Source of the DNA: Methylotenera_A sp963701715
GTDB lineage: Bacteria > Pseudomonadota > Gammaproteobacteria > Burkholderiales > Methylophilaceae
Assembly: GCA_963701715.1 (NCBI GenBank)
Contig: CAVPAX010000007.1
Coordinates: 113,375 to 177,374, forward strand
Direction of reading: 5' to 3'
Length of the DNA stretch: 64,000 nucleotides
Below the pieces are notes generated by a model that saw nothing but the letters and a program-made list of their open reading frames with translations, was not told the origin of the DNA and ran no database searches. Made by a program: the position numbers and the translations under genes. Position 1 is the stretch's first letter. Every line of letters begins with the position of its first letter. Shown in pieces: positions 43,566 through 54,620 of this stretch.

Positions 43566-43988
43566 ATGAAAGATACGCTGAAACCCGGCATCAAATATAC
43601 GCATAAGTTTGTAGTCCCTTTATCAAAAACCGTTCCTGCGCTCTACCCCGAATCCGATGAGTTTATAGCCATGCCTGAAGTGTTTGCCACAGGCTTTCTG
43701 GTGGGTTTTTTAGAATGGGCTTGCATTAAGGCGATTAACCCGCATCTCGATTGGCCGCAAGAGCAAACCGTTGGCACACACATTGATGTAAGTCACGAGG
43801 CTGCAACGCCGCCGGGCCTTGAGGTGACGGCAACGGTGGAGCTGATAGAAGTGGATGGAAGAAAACTTGTTTTTGCCGTAGAAGCGCACGATGGTGTGGA
43901 CCTGATTTCTAAAGGCAGGCATGAGCGTTTTGTGATTAATAAAGAAAAGTTCGATGCCAAGCTTGGCGCTAAAAAAAGCCACGTCTAA
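43566..43988 (+). CDS. thioesterase-family protein (hotdog fold, FlK-like)
   Basis: 140 aa of single hotdog-fold type. The EWACIKAINPHLDWPQEQTVGTHIDVSHEAATPPG stretch resembles the central helix and active-site strand of fluoroacetyl-CoA thioesterase-like proteins (T-x-H-x2-V-x-H pattern). It probably hydrolyses an acyl-CoA, identity unknown. It stops 10 nt before the glycosylase start. Confidence 0.75.
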   Translation: MKDTLKPGIKYTHKFVVPLSKTVPALYPESDEFIAMPEVFATGFLVGFLEWACIKAINPHLDWPQEQTVGTHIDVSHEAATPPGLEVTATVELIEVDGRKLVFAVEAHDGVDLISKGRHERFVINKEKFDAKLGAKKSHV

Positions 43989-43998
43989 TCCATCGGCA

Positions 43999-44514
43999 AT
44001 GCAGCGCATTCACGGCTTTGCCCCAATAGAAGACAAAAATGCAAAGGTACTTATCCTGGGCAGTATGCCGGGGCAAGCATCGCTGGCAGCTGGCCAATAT
44101 TATGCGCATAGGCAAAATACTTTTTGGCGTATCATCTCCGAGCTGCTTCATGTTGATGCTGCCGCACCTTACGAGGTAAAGGCTGAAGCGCTAAAATCAG
44201 CTAAAATTGCACTTTGGGATGTACTGAAATCATGCATGCGAGAAGGCAGCCTGGATGCAATGATTGCGAGCGACACGCATATCATTAACGACTTTCAGGC
44301 ATTTTTACAAACACACCAGAAGATTACGCATATATTTTTTAACGGCGCGAAGGCCGAGGAATACTTCATGCGCCACGTGCTGAAAAATATTAACCACAAC
44401 GCTATCAGCTTCACACGCTTGCCCTCAACAAGCCCCGCGCACGCTTCTATGTCTTTTGCGCAAAAACTTGGTGCCTGGCGCGCCATAATAGCGCCCGCAG
44501 TTGTTGCCTCATGA
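43999..44514 (+). CDS. DNA-deoxyinosine/mismatch glycosylase (UDG superfamily, family 6 type)
   Basis: 171 aa. LILGSMPGQASLAAGQYYAHRQNTFWRI near 20-47 is the first motif of hypoxanthine-DNA glycosylases in the uracil-DNA glycosylase fold, and LPSTSPAHA near 147-155 is the second. It would excise deaminated bases. I start at ATG 43999 since MQRIHGFAP begins the conserved part; the frame is open from 43954, overlapping the previous gene. Confidence 0.85.
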   Translation: MQRIHGFAPIEDKNAKVLILGSMPGQASLAAGQYYAHRQNTFWRIISELLHVDAAAPYEVKAEALKSAKIALWDVLKSCMREGSLDAMIASDTHIINDFQAFLQTHQKITHIFFNGAKAEEYFMRHVLKNINHNAISFTRLPSTSPAHASMSFAQKLGAWRAIIAPAVVAS

Positions 44515-44561
44515 TTAACGTGTAGAATTCAGCTCTAGCCGCTTCAAGTAGAAGGAAAGCT

Positions 44562-44918
44562 ATGCTTACCATTGCCAACATTGTCATTGCCATCGTCGCA
44601 CTGTTGCATATTTATTTTTTAGTGTTAGAGATGTTTTTTTGGGACAAACCGCTTGGCTTAAAAGTGTTTCGCCAAACCAAGGAAGCTGCAGCTGTCAGCA
44701 AAGTTTTAGCTGCGAATCAGGGTTTATATAATGGTTTTCTAGCTACCGGCCTGCTGTGGGGATTGAGTTTGGGCGAAGCGGGCAACAGTATTAAAGTGTT
44801 CTTTCTCTGCTGCGTTTTAGTGGCGGGCCTGTACGGCGCGGTTACTGTGAGCAGAAAAATACTGTTCATTCAGGCTCTGCCAGCCGCCATTGGATTAGCG
44901 CTTCTATTTATATTTTAA
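44562..44918 (+). CDS. DUF1304 family membrane protein
   Basis: 118 aa with four predicted helices. HIYFLVLEMFFWDKP near 16-30, LAANQGLYNGFLATGLLWG near 49-67 and the YGAVTVSRKILFIQALPA region are the DUF1304 pattern. Role unknown. AAGGAAAGC precedes the ATG. Confidence 0.85.
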   Translation: MLTIANIVIAIVALLHIYFLVLEMFFWDKPLGLKVFRQTKEAAAVSKVLAANQGLYNGFLATGLLWGLSLGEAGNSIKVFFLCCVLVAGLYGAVTVSRKILFIQALPAAIGLALLFIF

Positions 44919-44933
44919 TAGGCGATCAGACGC

Positions 44934-45272
44934 ATGCAAAAACTTGTTATTTTTCTGTGTTTATTTTTCATTTCACTTTCTGTTATGGCCAAAACCAGGC
45001 TGGAAGCCAGATTATCAGGCGACTGGTGCGCAAGCTCAAGTAGTGCGTTTTATGAAGAATTCACTCTGGAAATCGAAGGCGATAAACATAATTTTCGCTC
45101 TTATTTACATGGGCGGCCTGCGGAATTCGGCGATTGGCGCATAGAGAAAAAGCAGCTGGTTATCAGCACCTTTAACACCGATAACAAATACAAAATTGTC
45201 AAACTTACCTCTAAAAAACTAGTGCTAAAAAACGATGCCGGCCGCAACGAGCCCTATAAGCGATGCAAATAA
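44934..45272 (+). CDS. exported protein of unknown function
   Basis: 112 aa with a signal peptide (MQKLVIFLCLFFISLSVMA, cleavage likely after residue 19). The mature part is a small beta-rich domain beginning LSGDWCASSSSAFYEEFTLEI and ending in EPYKRCK, with two cysteines that could pair. It lies 15 nt after DUF1304. I do not recognise the family. Confidence 0.7.
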   Translation: MQKLVIFLCLFFISLSVMAKTRLEARLSGDWCASSSSAFYEEFTLEIEGDKHNFRSYLHGRPAEFGDWRIEKKQLVISTFNTDNKYKIVKLTSKKLVLKNDAGRNEPYKRCK

Positions 45273-45345
45273 TCAGAATCTTTTGGCGCGCCATGACACG
45301 AAAATTCCAGTTCAAATTCCATCAATTTGGTTTTAAACTATCCGC

Positions 45346-45981
45346 ATGAAAACTTCTTTTATTTTATCCTCTGCACTTGCCATACAAAACGCCATTGAAG
45401 CACATGAGGCGGATATCGAATCGCTGGACCGCGCGATTGGTGATGGCGATCATTACATCAATATCAAACGGGCAAGCGAAACTATTACAGACATGGCGAG
45501 CGAACTTGCACCCCTGCAGCCCGATGAGGTTTTGCAGAAGATCGGCATGAAGCTGTTAAGCACTATCGGCGGGGCTTCAGGCGTGTTATTTGCCAGTTTT
45601 TTTTTGCAAATGGCAAAGGCTGCAAAAACACACGGTGTAAATACTAAATTTGAAATTGCAGCTGCGTTTGCCGCTGGTGTAGAAGCAATTGTGCAGCGCG
45701 GCAAAGCAGGCGTGGGAGAAAAAACCATGCTGGATGTGCTGATTCCTGTTTCTAATGTATTCACATTGGCTGTTAGCGCTGGCAAAAGCACGACAGAAAT
45801 CTGCCATGCAGTTACTGAGGCGGCAGATAATGGTTTGGAATCCACCCGCAACCTGCTGGCCACAAAGGGCCGCGCGGCAGGTTTGGGCGAACGTGCCATC
45901 GGGCATTTGGATCCGGGTGCGAAAAGTTGCCAGGTGATGATCCATGCTGTCTGTGACTTGATTTTGAAAGAGGCCAATTAA
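45346..45981 (+). CDS. dhaL: dihydroxyacetone kinase subunit DhaL
   Basis: 211-aa nucleotide-binding subunit. The metal-binding aspartates lie in LDRAIGDGDHYINI (D28, D33, D35), and GGASGVLFASFF binds the phosphates. DhaL holds ADP/ATP and phosphorylates dihydroxyacetone bound to DhaK. Gene order L-K is the reverse of E. coli dhaKLM, and no dhaM follows, so the phosphoryl source is unclear. Confidence 0.93.
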   Translation: MKTSFILSSALAIQNAIEAHEADIESLDRAIGDGDHYINIKRASETITDMASELAPLQPDEVLQKIGMKLLSTIGGASGVLFASFFLQMAKAAKTHGVNTKFEIAAAFAAGVEAIVQRGKAGVGEKTMLDVLIPVSNVFTLAVSAGKSTTEICHAVTEAADNGLESTRNLLATKGRAAGLGERAIGHLDPGAKSCQVMIHAVCDLILKEAN

Positions 45982-45995
45982 AAAAGGGAAGCTGA

Positions 45996-46997
45996 ATGAA
46001 AAAATTTATCAATAGCGTAGACAATGTATTGGTTGAAAGCCTTTCCGGATTTGCCTCAGCACATCATGATTTGGTCAGCTTAAACCTTGAACCCAACTAC
46101 ATTACCCGCAAACACAAAGCCAAAAACAAAGTGGCGATTATTTCCGGCGGCGGTTCCGGGCACGAACCCTTGCATGCTGGCTACGTTGGCTATGGCATGC
46201 TGGATGCTGCATGCCCGGGCCATGTATTCAGCTCACCCACACCGGATCAGATGCTGGCTGCTGCCGAAGCTGTGCATGCAAATAAGGGCGTTTTGTTTAT
46301 CGTTAAAAACTACGCTGGCGACGTAATGAATTTTGAGATGGCCGGCGAAATGCTGGCGGTTGAACATGCCACCGTACTCACCAGTGATGACTGCGCCGTG
46401 ATTAACAGCACTTATACCACCGGCCGCCGCGGCGTTGCAGGCACGGTGATTGTCGAAAAATGCGTAGGCAGTTTGGCCGAAACAGGCGCAAGTTTACAAG
46501 CATGCAAAACACTCGGCGATAAAGTAAACGGGCGTACAGCAAGTATTGGCGTAGCTTTGACAAGCTGTACCGTTCCCGCCGCTGGTCGCCCTACTTTTGA
46601 TATCGGCGACAACGAGATTGAGATGGGCGTCGGCATTCACGGCGAACCGGGCCGCAGGCGGGAAGCCATGCGTGAGGCGGATGCGATTGTGGCTGATTGT
46701 GTTGCCGCCATTGTGGCAGATTTAGAGAATACGTTGAATGCCGATTCCTCCAGAGATATTCTGCTGCTCGTCAATGGCCTAGGTGCGACGCCACTCATGG
46801 AGCTATACCTCATCTACAATACCGCTGCAAAATTACTGGGTGATGCGGGCTTAAATATATCGCGTAGTCTGGTAGGCAACTATACGACTGCCATTGACAT
46901 GTCCGGAGTATCCATCACTGTTTGTCTGCTGGATGATGAAATCAAACAGCATTGGGATAGCCCCATGCATACACCAGCCTTACGCTGGGGAATGTAA
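45996..46997 (+). CDS. dhaK: dihydroxyacetone kinase subunit DhaK
   Basis: 333 aa. GGGSGHEPLHAGYVG at 51-65 contains the catalytic H56, and GVGIHGEPGRRR contains H215, which binds dihydroxyacetone as a hemiaminal (H218 in E. coli). Starts 14 nt after dhaL with AAAGGGAAG upstream. Its 3' end overlaps the convergent glnE by 18 nt and no terminator separates them. In a methylotroph it could salvage dihydroxyacetone; that is inference. Confidence 0.94.
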   Translation: MKKFINSVDNVLVESLSGFASAHHDLVSLNLEPNYITRKHKAKNKVAIISGGGSGHEPLHAGYVGYGMLDAACPGHVFSSPTPDQMLAAAEAVHANKGVLFIVKNYAGDVMNFEMAGEMLAVEHATVLTSDDCAVINSTYTTGRRGVAGTVIVEKCVGSLAETGASLQACKTLGDKVNGRTASIGVALTSCTVPAAGRPTFDIGDNEIEMGVGIHGEPGRRREAMREADAIVADCVAAIVADLENTLNADSSRDILLLVNGLGATPLMELYLIYNTAAKLLGDAGLNISRSLVGNYTTAIDMSGVSITVCLLDDEIKQHWDSPMHTPALRWGM

Positions 46998-49724
46998 CTC
47001 TTTGCCAAAAACCTGCCTCCAGAGAATTACTACAGCATTTTGATGCTGCTCGACTTCAGTCAATTTAACTTTTGCCGCTTGGTCTTGCAGTTTTGTTGCG
47101 TGAATAAGTTTGCGATATGTTCTGTAGGCATCCGCTACATCCAAGCCCAGTTTTTGGTCTATAATTTTTAACTCGCCTAAAACTTTTAATAAGCCGATAT
47201 TTCCAATATTTTCAGTGAGCTGCGGGTATTGTTTGGCGTGTGCCAGCGCCAGATACTGCACTAAAAATTCCACATCAATAATGCCGCCGAGGCTGTGCTT
47301 GATATCAAAGGTGTCTGCTGTAAAGTGCTGTGCCGTTCGCATTTTTTCACGCATGGCAATCACTTCCGCTTTTAATTTTTCCACATCGCGAGGTTGAGTC
47401 ATTACTTCGATGCGAATCGCATCAAAAGCCTTACCAATATTGACATCGCCTGCCACGAAACGCGCGCGGGTAATCGCCTGATGTTCCCACACCCAGGCTT
47501 TATTGAGCTGATAGTCTCGAAACGCAGCGACACTACTTACCAGCAGACCGCTATTTCCATCCGGACGTAATTGCAAATCTGTTTCATACAACAGCCCGGC
47601 ATTGGTAAGGCTGTTAAACCAGTTGTTGATGCGCTGCGCAAACCGTGCATAATTTTCCGCAGCATCCATGTGTTCATCTTCATACAAAAAGATAATATCC
47701 AAATCGGACGTATATCCCAATTCCTTGCCGCCAAGCTTGCCGTAACCTATCACAGCAAACTTGGGTGTTTCGCAATGTTTAAACTTAAGCAGATGCCATA
47801 TTGTTTGCAAACTGACCTGCAAAATCGTGTCGGCCAAAGCGCTTAAATAATCTGACAACCTCTCCAGCGTCAGCCTGCCGGCGATATCCTGAGCAGCAAA
47901 GCGCAAAATGGCGGTGTGCTTAAAATGCCGCATTGCATCCATCTGTGCTTCTGCGTCCCCTTGCAATTGCGACATTTTTTCGCTCAAATCACGATGCATT
48001 TTGTCGAAATCGGGCTCCGCATACACATTTCTGGCATCTAAAAGCTCATCCATTAAAACAGGATGTGCCGTGAGATATTGCGCCAGCCAAGGACTGGCAG
48101 CGCACAGCTTGATAACCAGATGCAGCGCTTCCGGATACTCCGCCAGCATCGCCAAATAATTCGCGCGGCGGCAAATGTTCTCGAGCAAATTAATCGCACG
48201 CAAAAGCGCAACATCTGAATTTTGTTCCTGCCCGGATTGCTTGATGACCAACGGCATCAACCGATCGAAACGCTGACGACTTAATTCCGATAGCTGTTGG
48301 TAGCGGCTGCTGGAACGTAACATTTGCAACTGTTGCATGACTTGAGAGGCATCACCAAAACCCGCATGGGATAAGGCTTGCAGAGCATCTTCTTTTGCTA
48401 GTCCGCCTTGCCAAATCAACACCTCCTGCGAATCTGCCGCGCTGCCCTGTTTGCTTTCATCCCCGTCGCTAAAAGTCGCGTCAAAATGCTGCTGGACTAG
48501 ATTGCGATGCCGGTTCAGCTCCTGCAGAAACGCAGGCCAATCCTTAAAGTTCATCGCCAGCGCAATACGCGCCTGCTGCTCTTCTGTTTTTGGCAAATCC
48601 TGTGTCTGCTGGTCTTCCACATACATCAGGCGGTGCTCCAGATTGCGCAAAAAAGTATAAGCTTCCGTCAACTCATGCACGGCATTCTCTGGCAGCAGGC
48701 CTTTACTTTGCAGCAGCTTCAAGACTTCCAGCGTAGGCTTGATCTGCAGGCTGACATCCTGTCCGCCGCGAATCAGCTGAAACACTTGCGCGATAAATTC
48801 AATCTCGCGAATGCCACCACGCCCCAGCTTAATATTGCCTTCTTGCCCTTTTTGCGTCACGTCACGGTGGATTTGCTGTTTTAAACTACGCATGCTGGCA
48901 AATGCGTTGTAATCGAGATACTTTCTAAAAACAAATGGCCTAAGAAGCGCATGGATATTGGCCTGAGAGCCAGCTATCACACGGCCTTTTATCCAGGCAT
49001 AGCGTTCCCATTCGCGTCCGTTATTCTGGTAATACTCTTCGAGGGCATCTAAATTTGAAACCAGTGCGCCTTCGCTGCCAAACGGCCTCAAGCGCATATC
49101 CACGCGGAAAACAAAGCCATCTTCGGTCACCTCGTCTATTGCTGATATCAGTTTTTTACCAAGCCGCGTGAAAAAATCCTGATTGCTGATTGGGGTTTCG
49201 TTTTGCGTTTCACCTTCGTTTTCATAGGCAAAAATCAAATCTATATCAGACGAAACATTCAGCTCACCGCCACCCAACTTACCCATGCCAATCACGATCA
49301 GACACTGAGGATAACCTTGCGCATTAACAGGCTGTCCATAAGCTTCTACCAACCATGTATTAAGATAATCAATCGCTGTGTTAATCGCACATTCGGCTAA
49401 GAGTGAGGTTGTACGCATCACTTCTTGCAAACTTGCCAAGCCGGTCAGATCACGCGCGATGATACGTACAAAAACACGCTGTCTGAGCTTTCTTAAAGCT
49501 TTTTTTAGCGAAATCTCATCACTTATTTGCTGGGTTGTTAAAAATTGTTGCATTTCTGCTGACTCATACGGAACATATAGATTTTCTAGCAAATCGTTAC
49601 GTAAATCGGCATCTTTTGCCAACAATCGGCCAGAAAATGGGCTGCAGCTTTCCAGCTTTTTAAAGCATAAAACCTGCTGAGTAGATAATGCTAGGTTTTT
49701 GATAATTTCAGACAGTGTTTGCAT
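46980..49724 (-). CDS. glnE: glutamine synthetase adenylyltransferase/adenylyl-removing enzyme
   Basis: 914 aa. It adds and removes AMP on glutamine synthetase in response to PII and glutamine. Two nucleotidyltransferase domains are present: the N-terminal deadenylylase (GMGKLGGGELNVSSDIDLIF, about 145-164) and the C-terminal adenylylase (GYGKLGGKELGYTSDLDIIF), each followed by a GlnD PII-uridylyltransferase-type helical domain (SLGGIIDVEFLVQYLALAH in the second). Length is normal. Two short stretches (48360-48398 and 48945-48975) resemble the intergenic palindrome family; these may be coincidence. Confidence 0.96.
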   Translation of the reverse strand: MQTLSEIIKNLALSTQQVLCFKKLESCSPFSGRLLAKDADLRNDLLENLYVPYESAEMQQFLTTQQISDEISLKKALRKLRQRVFVRIIARDLTGLASLQEVMRTTSLLAECAINTAIDYLNTWLVEAYGQPVNAQGYPQCLIVIGMGKLGGGELNVSSDIDLIFAYENEGETQNETPISNQDFFTRLGKKLISAIDEVTEDGFVFRVDMRLRPFGSEGALVSNLDALEEYYQNNGREWERYAWIKGRVIAGSQANIHALLRPFVFRKYLDYNAFASMRSLKQQIHRDVTQKGQEGNIKLGRGGIREIEFIAQVFQLIRGGQDVSLQIKPTLEVLKLLQSKGLLPENAVHELTEAYTFLRNLEHRLMYVEDQQTQDLPKTEEQQARIALAMNFKDWPAFLQELNRHRNLVQQHFDATFSDGDESKQGSAADSQEVLIWQGGLAKEDALQALSHAGFGDASQVMQQLQMLRSSSRYQQLSELSRQRFDRLMPLVIKQSGQEQNSDVALLRAINLLENICRRANYLAMLAEYPEALHLVIKLCAASPWLAQYLTAHPVLMDELLDARNVYAEPDFDKMHRDLSEKMSQLQGDAEAQMDAMRHFKHTAILRFAAQDIAGRLTLERLSDYLSALADTILQVSLQTIWHLLKFKHCETPKFAVIGYGKLGGKELGYTSDLDIIFLYEDEHMDAAENYARFAQRINNWFNSLTNAGLLYETDLQLRPDGNSGLLVSSVAAFRDYQLNKAWVWEHQAITRARFVAGDVNIGKAFDAIRIEVMTQPRDVEKLKAEVIAMREKMRTAQHFTADTFDIKHSLGGIIDVEFLVQYLALAHAKQYPQLTENIGNIGLLKVLGELKIIDQKLGLDVADAYRTYRKLIHATKLQDQAAKVKLTEVEQHQNAVVILWRQVFGKELHSPA

Positions 49725-49813
49725 TAATTTTTAAGGTAATATGGAGTTTGCGAATAAATATAACAACGCTATTGATTGTATATCACTAGACATCTAAAAC
49801 TATTGGGGGAATC

Positions 49814-51790
49814 ATGTCAATCGAATCAGTTCTTCATGAAAATCGCGTTTTTGAACCCAGCGATGCATTTAAACAAAAAGCAACCGTATCCGGCATGGCA
49901 GCTTATAACGCTTTGTGTGCCGAGGCAGCAGCAGATTACGAAGGATTTTGGGCGAAACTTGCGCGGGAGTTATTGATTTGGCACAAACCTTTTACAAAAA
50001 CCCTCAATGATACCAACGCGCCATTTTACAAATGGTTCGAAGATGGCGAGCTGAATGTCTCAGCCAATTGCCTGGATAGGCATCTCAACACTATTCCCAA
50101 TAAAACCGCGATTATTTTTGAAGCTGATAACGGCGACACCAAAAACGTCACATACAAAGAACTGTATCACCAGGTATGTCAGTTTGCGAACGGCTTGAAA
50201 AAACTCAATCTTAATCTTGGCGACCGTGTCATTATTTATCTGCCAATGGGAATCGAAGCAGTTGTGGCTATGCAGGCGTGCGCGCGCATCGGCCTTATTC
50301 ACAGCGTGGTATTCGGCGGCTTCTCCTCCAAGAGTTTAAACGAACGCATTATTGATGCAGGCGCAAAGGCCGTCATCACCTCAGATGGTCAATTCCGTGG
50401 CGGTAAAACCATGCCCTTAAAAGTAGCAGTGGACGAAGGCATTGCAATGGGCGGGTGTGAGTGCATTGAAAAAGTCGTGGTACTCAAAAAAACCGGACTA
50501 GATATCACCTGCAATGCAAATGATATCTGGTGGCATGACCTCGTAGCAGGTGTTGCAGACACCTGTGAACCAGTGATGGTAAATGCAGAGCATCCGCTAT
50601 TTTTACTTTACACTTCAGGCTCCACTGGCAAGCCAAAAGGCGTACAGCATTGCTCAGCAGGCTATTTGCTGCATGCCATGAACACTATGCGCTGGACGTT
50701 TGATATTCAGGCTGATGATATATTCTGGTGTACAGCCGATGTAGGCTGGATTACCGGCCACACATATATAACCTACGGGCCGCTTGCAATGGGCGCGACA
50801 CAAGTCGTCTTTGAAGGCATCCCCACTTACCCTAATGCTGGCCGTTTTTGGCAAATGATCGAAAAACACAAAGTAACAATTTTCTATACTGCGCCGACAG
50901 CGATACGCTCGTTGATTAAGGCCTCCGAAACCACCCCGGAAGTACATCCTAGAAACTACAATTTAACTAGCTTACGCTTATTAGGTTCAGTAGGTGAGCC
51001 GATTAACCCTGAAGCCTGGATATGGTACTTTGAAAACGTAGGCGGCAGACGTTGTCCGATTGTTGATACCTTCTGGCAAACAGAAACCGGCGGCCATGTC
51101 ATCACCCCGCTGCCGGGCGCGACTGCGCTTGTTCCCGGCTCATGCACATTACCCTTCCCTGGCATTGATATCGATGTGGTGGATGAAACCGGCAAAGACG
51201 TACCATGGGGCACCGGCGGTTTGCTGGTCATCAAAAAGCCTTGGCCATCAATGATACGAACGATTTATAACGACCCTGAACGTTATGTTAAAAGCTATTA
51301 TCCTGTCGATTTAGGAGGAAAAACTTATCTCGCGGGCGATGGCGCCGTGCGCGATGCCAAAACCGGCAACTTCACCATTATGGGCCGCATTGATGACGTA
51401 CTGAATGTTTCCGGTCACCGTCTGGGCACGATGGAAATCGAATCTGCTCTCGTTGCCAACCACTTGGTGGCTGAAGCCGCCGTCGTTGGCAAACCGCACG
51501 ATGTAAAAGGCGAAGCCGTGGTGGCTTACGTGGTATTAAAAGGCAAACGGCCAGAAGGTGATGAAGCAAAAAAAATCGTGGCAGAACTGCGCGATTGGGT
51601 AGGCAAAGAAATCGGCCCAATCGCCAAACCCGATGAAATCCGCTTTGGCGACAACTTGCCCAAAACCCGCTCCGGAAAGATTATGCGCAGGTTGTTACGC
51701 AGCCTAGCCAAAGGTGAAGAAATCACATCGGATATCTCCACCTTGGATAACCCTGCAATTTTGGATCAGTTGAAAGAAGTTGTAAGGTAA
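49814..51790 (+). CDS. acs: acetyl-CoA synthetase
   Basis: 658-aa AMP-forming ligase making acetyl-CoA from acetate. The adenylate loop is YTSGSTGKPKGV (about 265-276), DTFWQTETGGHV is the A5 motif, and PKTRSGKIMRRLLR near the C-terminus carries the catalytic lysine controlled by acetylation in other bacteria. GGGGGA precedes the ATG. It is divergent from glnE across 89 nt. Confidence 0.97.
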   Translation: MSIESVLHENRVFEPSDAFKQKATVSGMAAYNALCAEAAADYEGFWAKLARELLIWHKPFTKTLNDTNAPFYKWFEDGELNVSANCLDRHLNTIPNKTAIIFEADNGDTKNVTYKELYHQVCQFANGLKKLNLNLGDRVIIYLPMGIEAVVAMQACARIGLIHSVVFGGFSSKSLNERIIDAGAKAVITSDGQFRGGKTMPLKVAVDEGIAMGGCECIEKVVVLKKTGLDITCNANDIWWHDLVAGVADTCEPVMVNAEHPLFLLYTSGSTGKPKGVQHCSAGYLLHAMNTMRWTFDIQADDIFWCTADVGWITGHTYITYGPLAMGATQVVFEGIPTYPNAGRFWQMIEKHKVTIFYTAPTAIRSLIKASETTPEVHPRNYNLTSLRLLGSVGEPINPEAWIWYFENVGGRRCPIVDTFWQTETGGHVITPLPGATALVPGSCTLPFPGIDIDVVDETGKDVPWGTGGLLVIKKPWPSMIRTIYNDPERYVKSYYPVDLGGKTYLAGDGAVRDAKTGNFTIMGRIDDVLNVSGHRLGTMEIESALVANHLVAEAAVVGKPHDVKGEAVVAYVVLKGKRPEGDEAKKIVAELRDWVGKEIGPIAKPDEIRFGDNLPKTRSGKIMRRLLRSLAKGEEITSDISTLDNPAILDQLKEVVR

Positions 51791-51838
51791 TAGATAACAT
51801 CCTTTCCGTATAAGCAGGAATGATGAACGTTTGGGTAT

Positions 51839-51865
51839 TTGAGGTAAAATAGCGTTTTACCTCAA
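51839..51865. other. perfect 11-bp inverted repeat before prfC
   Basis: TTGAGGTAAAA-TAGCG-TTTTACCTCAA, 14 nt before the prfC start. No U-run follows on either strand beyond the stem's own, so it is a weak terminator for acs at most. It could be an operator or a translational control hairpin for prfC. Confidence 0.55.
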
Positions 51866-51878
51866 CCACACCCTGAAC

Positions 51879-53453
<1,575 letters not shown>

Positions 53454-53588
53454 TGCCTATTCAGAATTTTTTTGGTCTATCAATTATTAACTGTAAGCCC
53501 GCCAATACAAATATACCCGAATGCACTACGTTCTTTGCAATCTTGATGTGATATGCTTTAACGCATTGTATTATTCTTTCTGCATTCA

Positions 53589-54584
53589 ATGAAAATTATT
53601 AATCTTAGCGATTTAGATCCAAGCTGGTGCTGGCTTAAGGATGAGTTTCAAAACAGCAATCTAGAATGGTTGCACTACTCAAGCAAGGCTGTGAAACTTC
53701 CAAAAATCCTGCCAAAAAGAGACTCCATTGCTAGGGTTATAGCTGCCATGCGTGCTGTGAATGAAGCCAGAAAAGGACAGTCTGTATTGGTATCGCATGG
53801 CCCCAGGCCCGCATTATATGCAGGTAGTTTTGCTAAATTAATGTGTCCAAACGTGCCTCATTTGGTGTATTCATTTAACTTTACAGACTTGCCGCACGGA
53901 ACACAGCGCAAACTGATGACAAAAGCATTCCAACAAGCCAAACGGTTTGTTACCTACTCCACCCTTGAGCGAAAGCTTTACGCTGATTACTTTGACATCC
54001 CTATTGAGTCAATCGACATGCTACACTGGGCAGTACATCATCCTAAAGTGGACTTATCGGAAAGTCCGATTGAAACTGGATCATACATTTGCGCTTTAGG
54101 TAGTCAGGGTCGTGACTATAAAACACTATTTGAAGCAATGAAAAAACTACCGCAGATTAAACTGGTAGTTGTTGCTAGCAAAGACAGTATTCAACATCTG
54201 AGTATTCCAAATAATGTAAAGGTGTATAGCAATATACCACTTGACCAAGCACATAATATTTTGGCACATAGCCAGTTTATGGTAATACCACTCCGCGACA
54301 GCCAAGTTCCATGCGGACAAGTGACTGTTGTCTCCGGTATGTTTTTCAAGAAAGCAATGATTGTTACTGACTCGCGTGGAATACATGACTATATTCAAAA
54401 TGGCGAAACTGGTATTTTGTGCCAACCTAAGGACGCACCGGATCTGTCGGGCAAGATTGAGCAACTATGGAGCAGCCCCGTGGAAATCGAAAAACTTAGT
54501 CAGAAAGCCTACCAGTTTGCCCTCGCTCACTGCACTGAAAGAAAAGTAGTAGATTATTTTACTCATTTCTTAAACAATATCTAA
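53589..54584 (+). CDS. glycosyltransferase, GT-B fold (family 4-like)
   Basis: 331 aa. The C-terminal half has the GT1/GT4 pattern: YICALGSQGRDYKTLFEAM opening the nucleotide-sugar domain, and MVIPLRDSQVPCGQVTVVSGMFFKKAMIVTDSRGIHDYI with the usual E-x7-E position replaced by a C-G-Q-V-T context. No signal peptide or membrane helix. It probably adds a sugar in surface polysaccharide or glycan synthesis; donor and acceptor are unknown. The next gene is another glycosyltransferase. Confidence 0.78.
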   Translation: MKIINLSDLDPSWCWLKDEFQNSNLEWLHYSSKAVKLPKILPKRDSIARVIAAMRAVNEARKGQSVLVSHGPRPALYAGSFAKLMCPNVPHLVYSFNFTDLPHGTQRKLMTKAFQQAKRFVTYSTLERKLYADYFDIPIESIDMLHWAVHHPKVDLSESPIETGSYICALGSQGRDYKTLFEAMKKLPQIKLVVVASKDSIQHLSIPNNVKVYSNIPLDQAHNILAHSQFMVIPLRDSQVPCGQVTVVSGMFFKKAMIVTDSRGIHDYIQNGETGILCQPKDAPDLSGKIEQLWSSPVEIEKLSQKAYQFALAHCTERKVVDYFTHFLNNI

Positions 54585-54620
54585 TCATTCAACTTGATTA
54601 CCGATGTCTTGCCTGCATAA

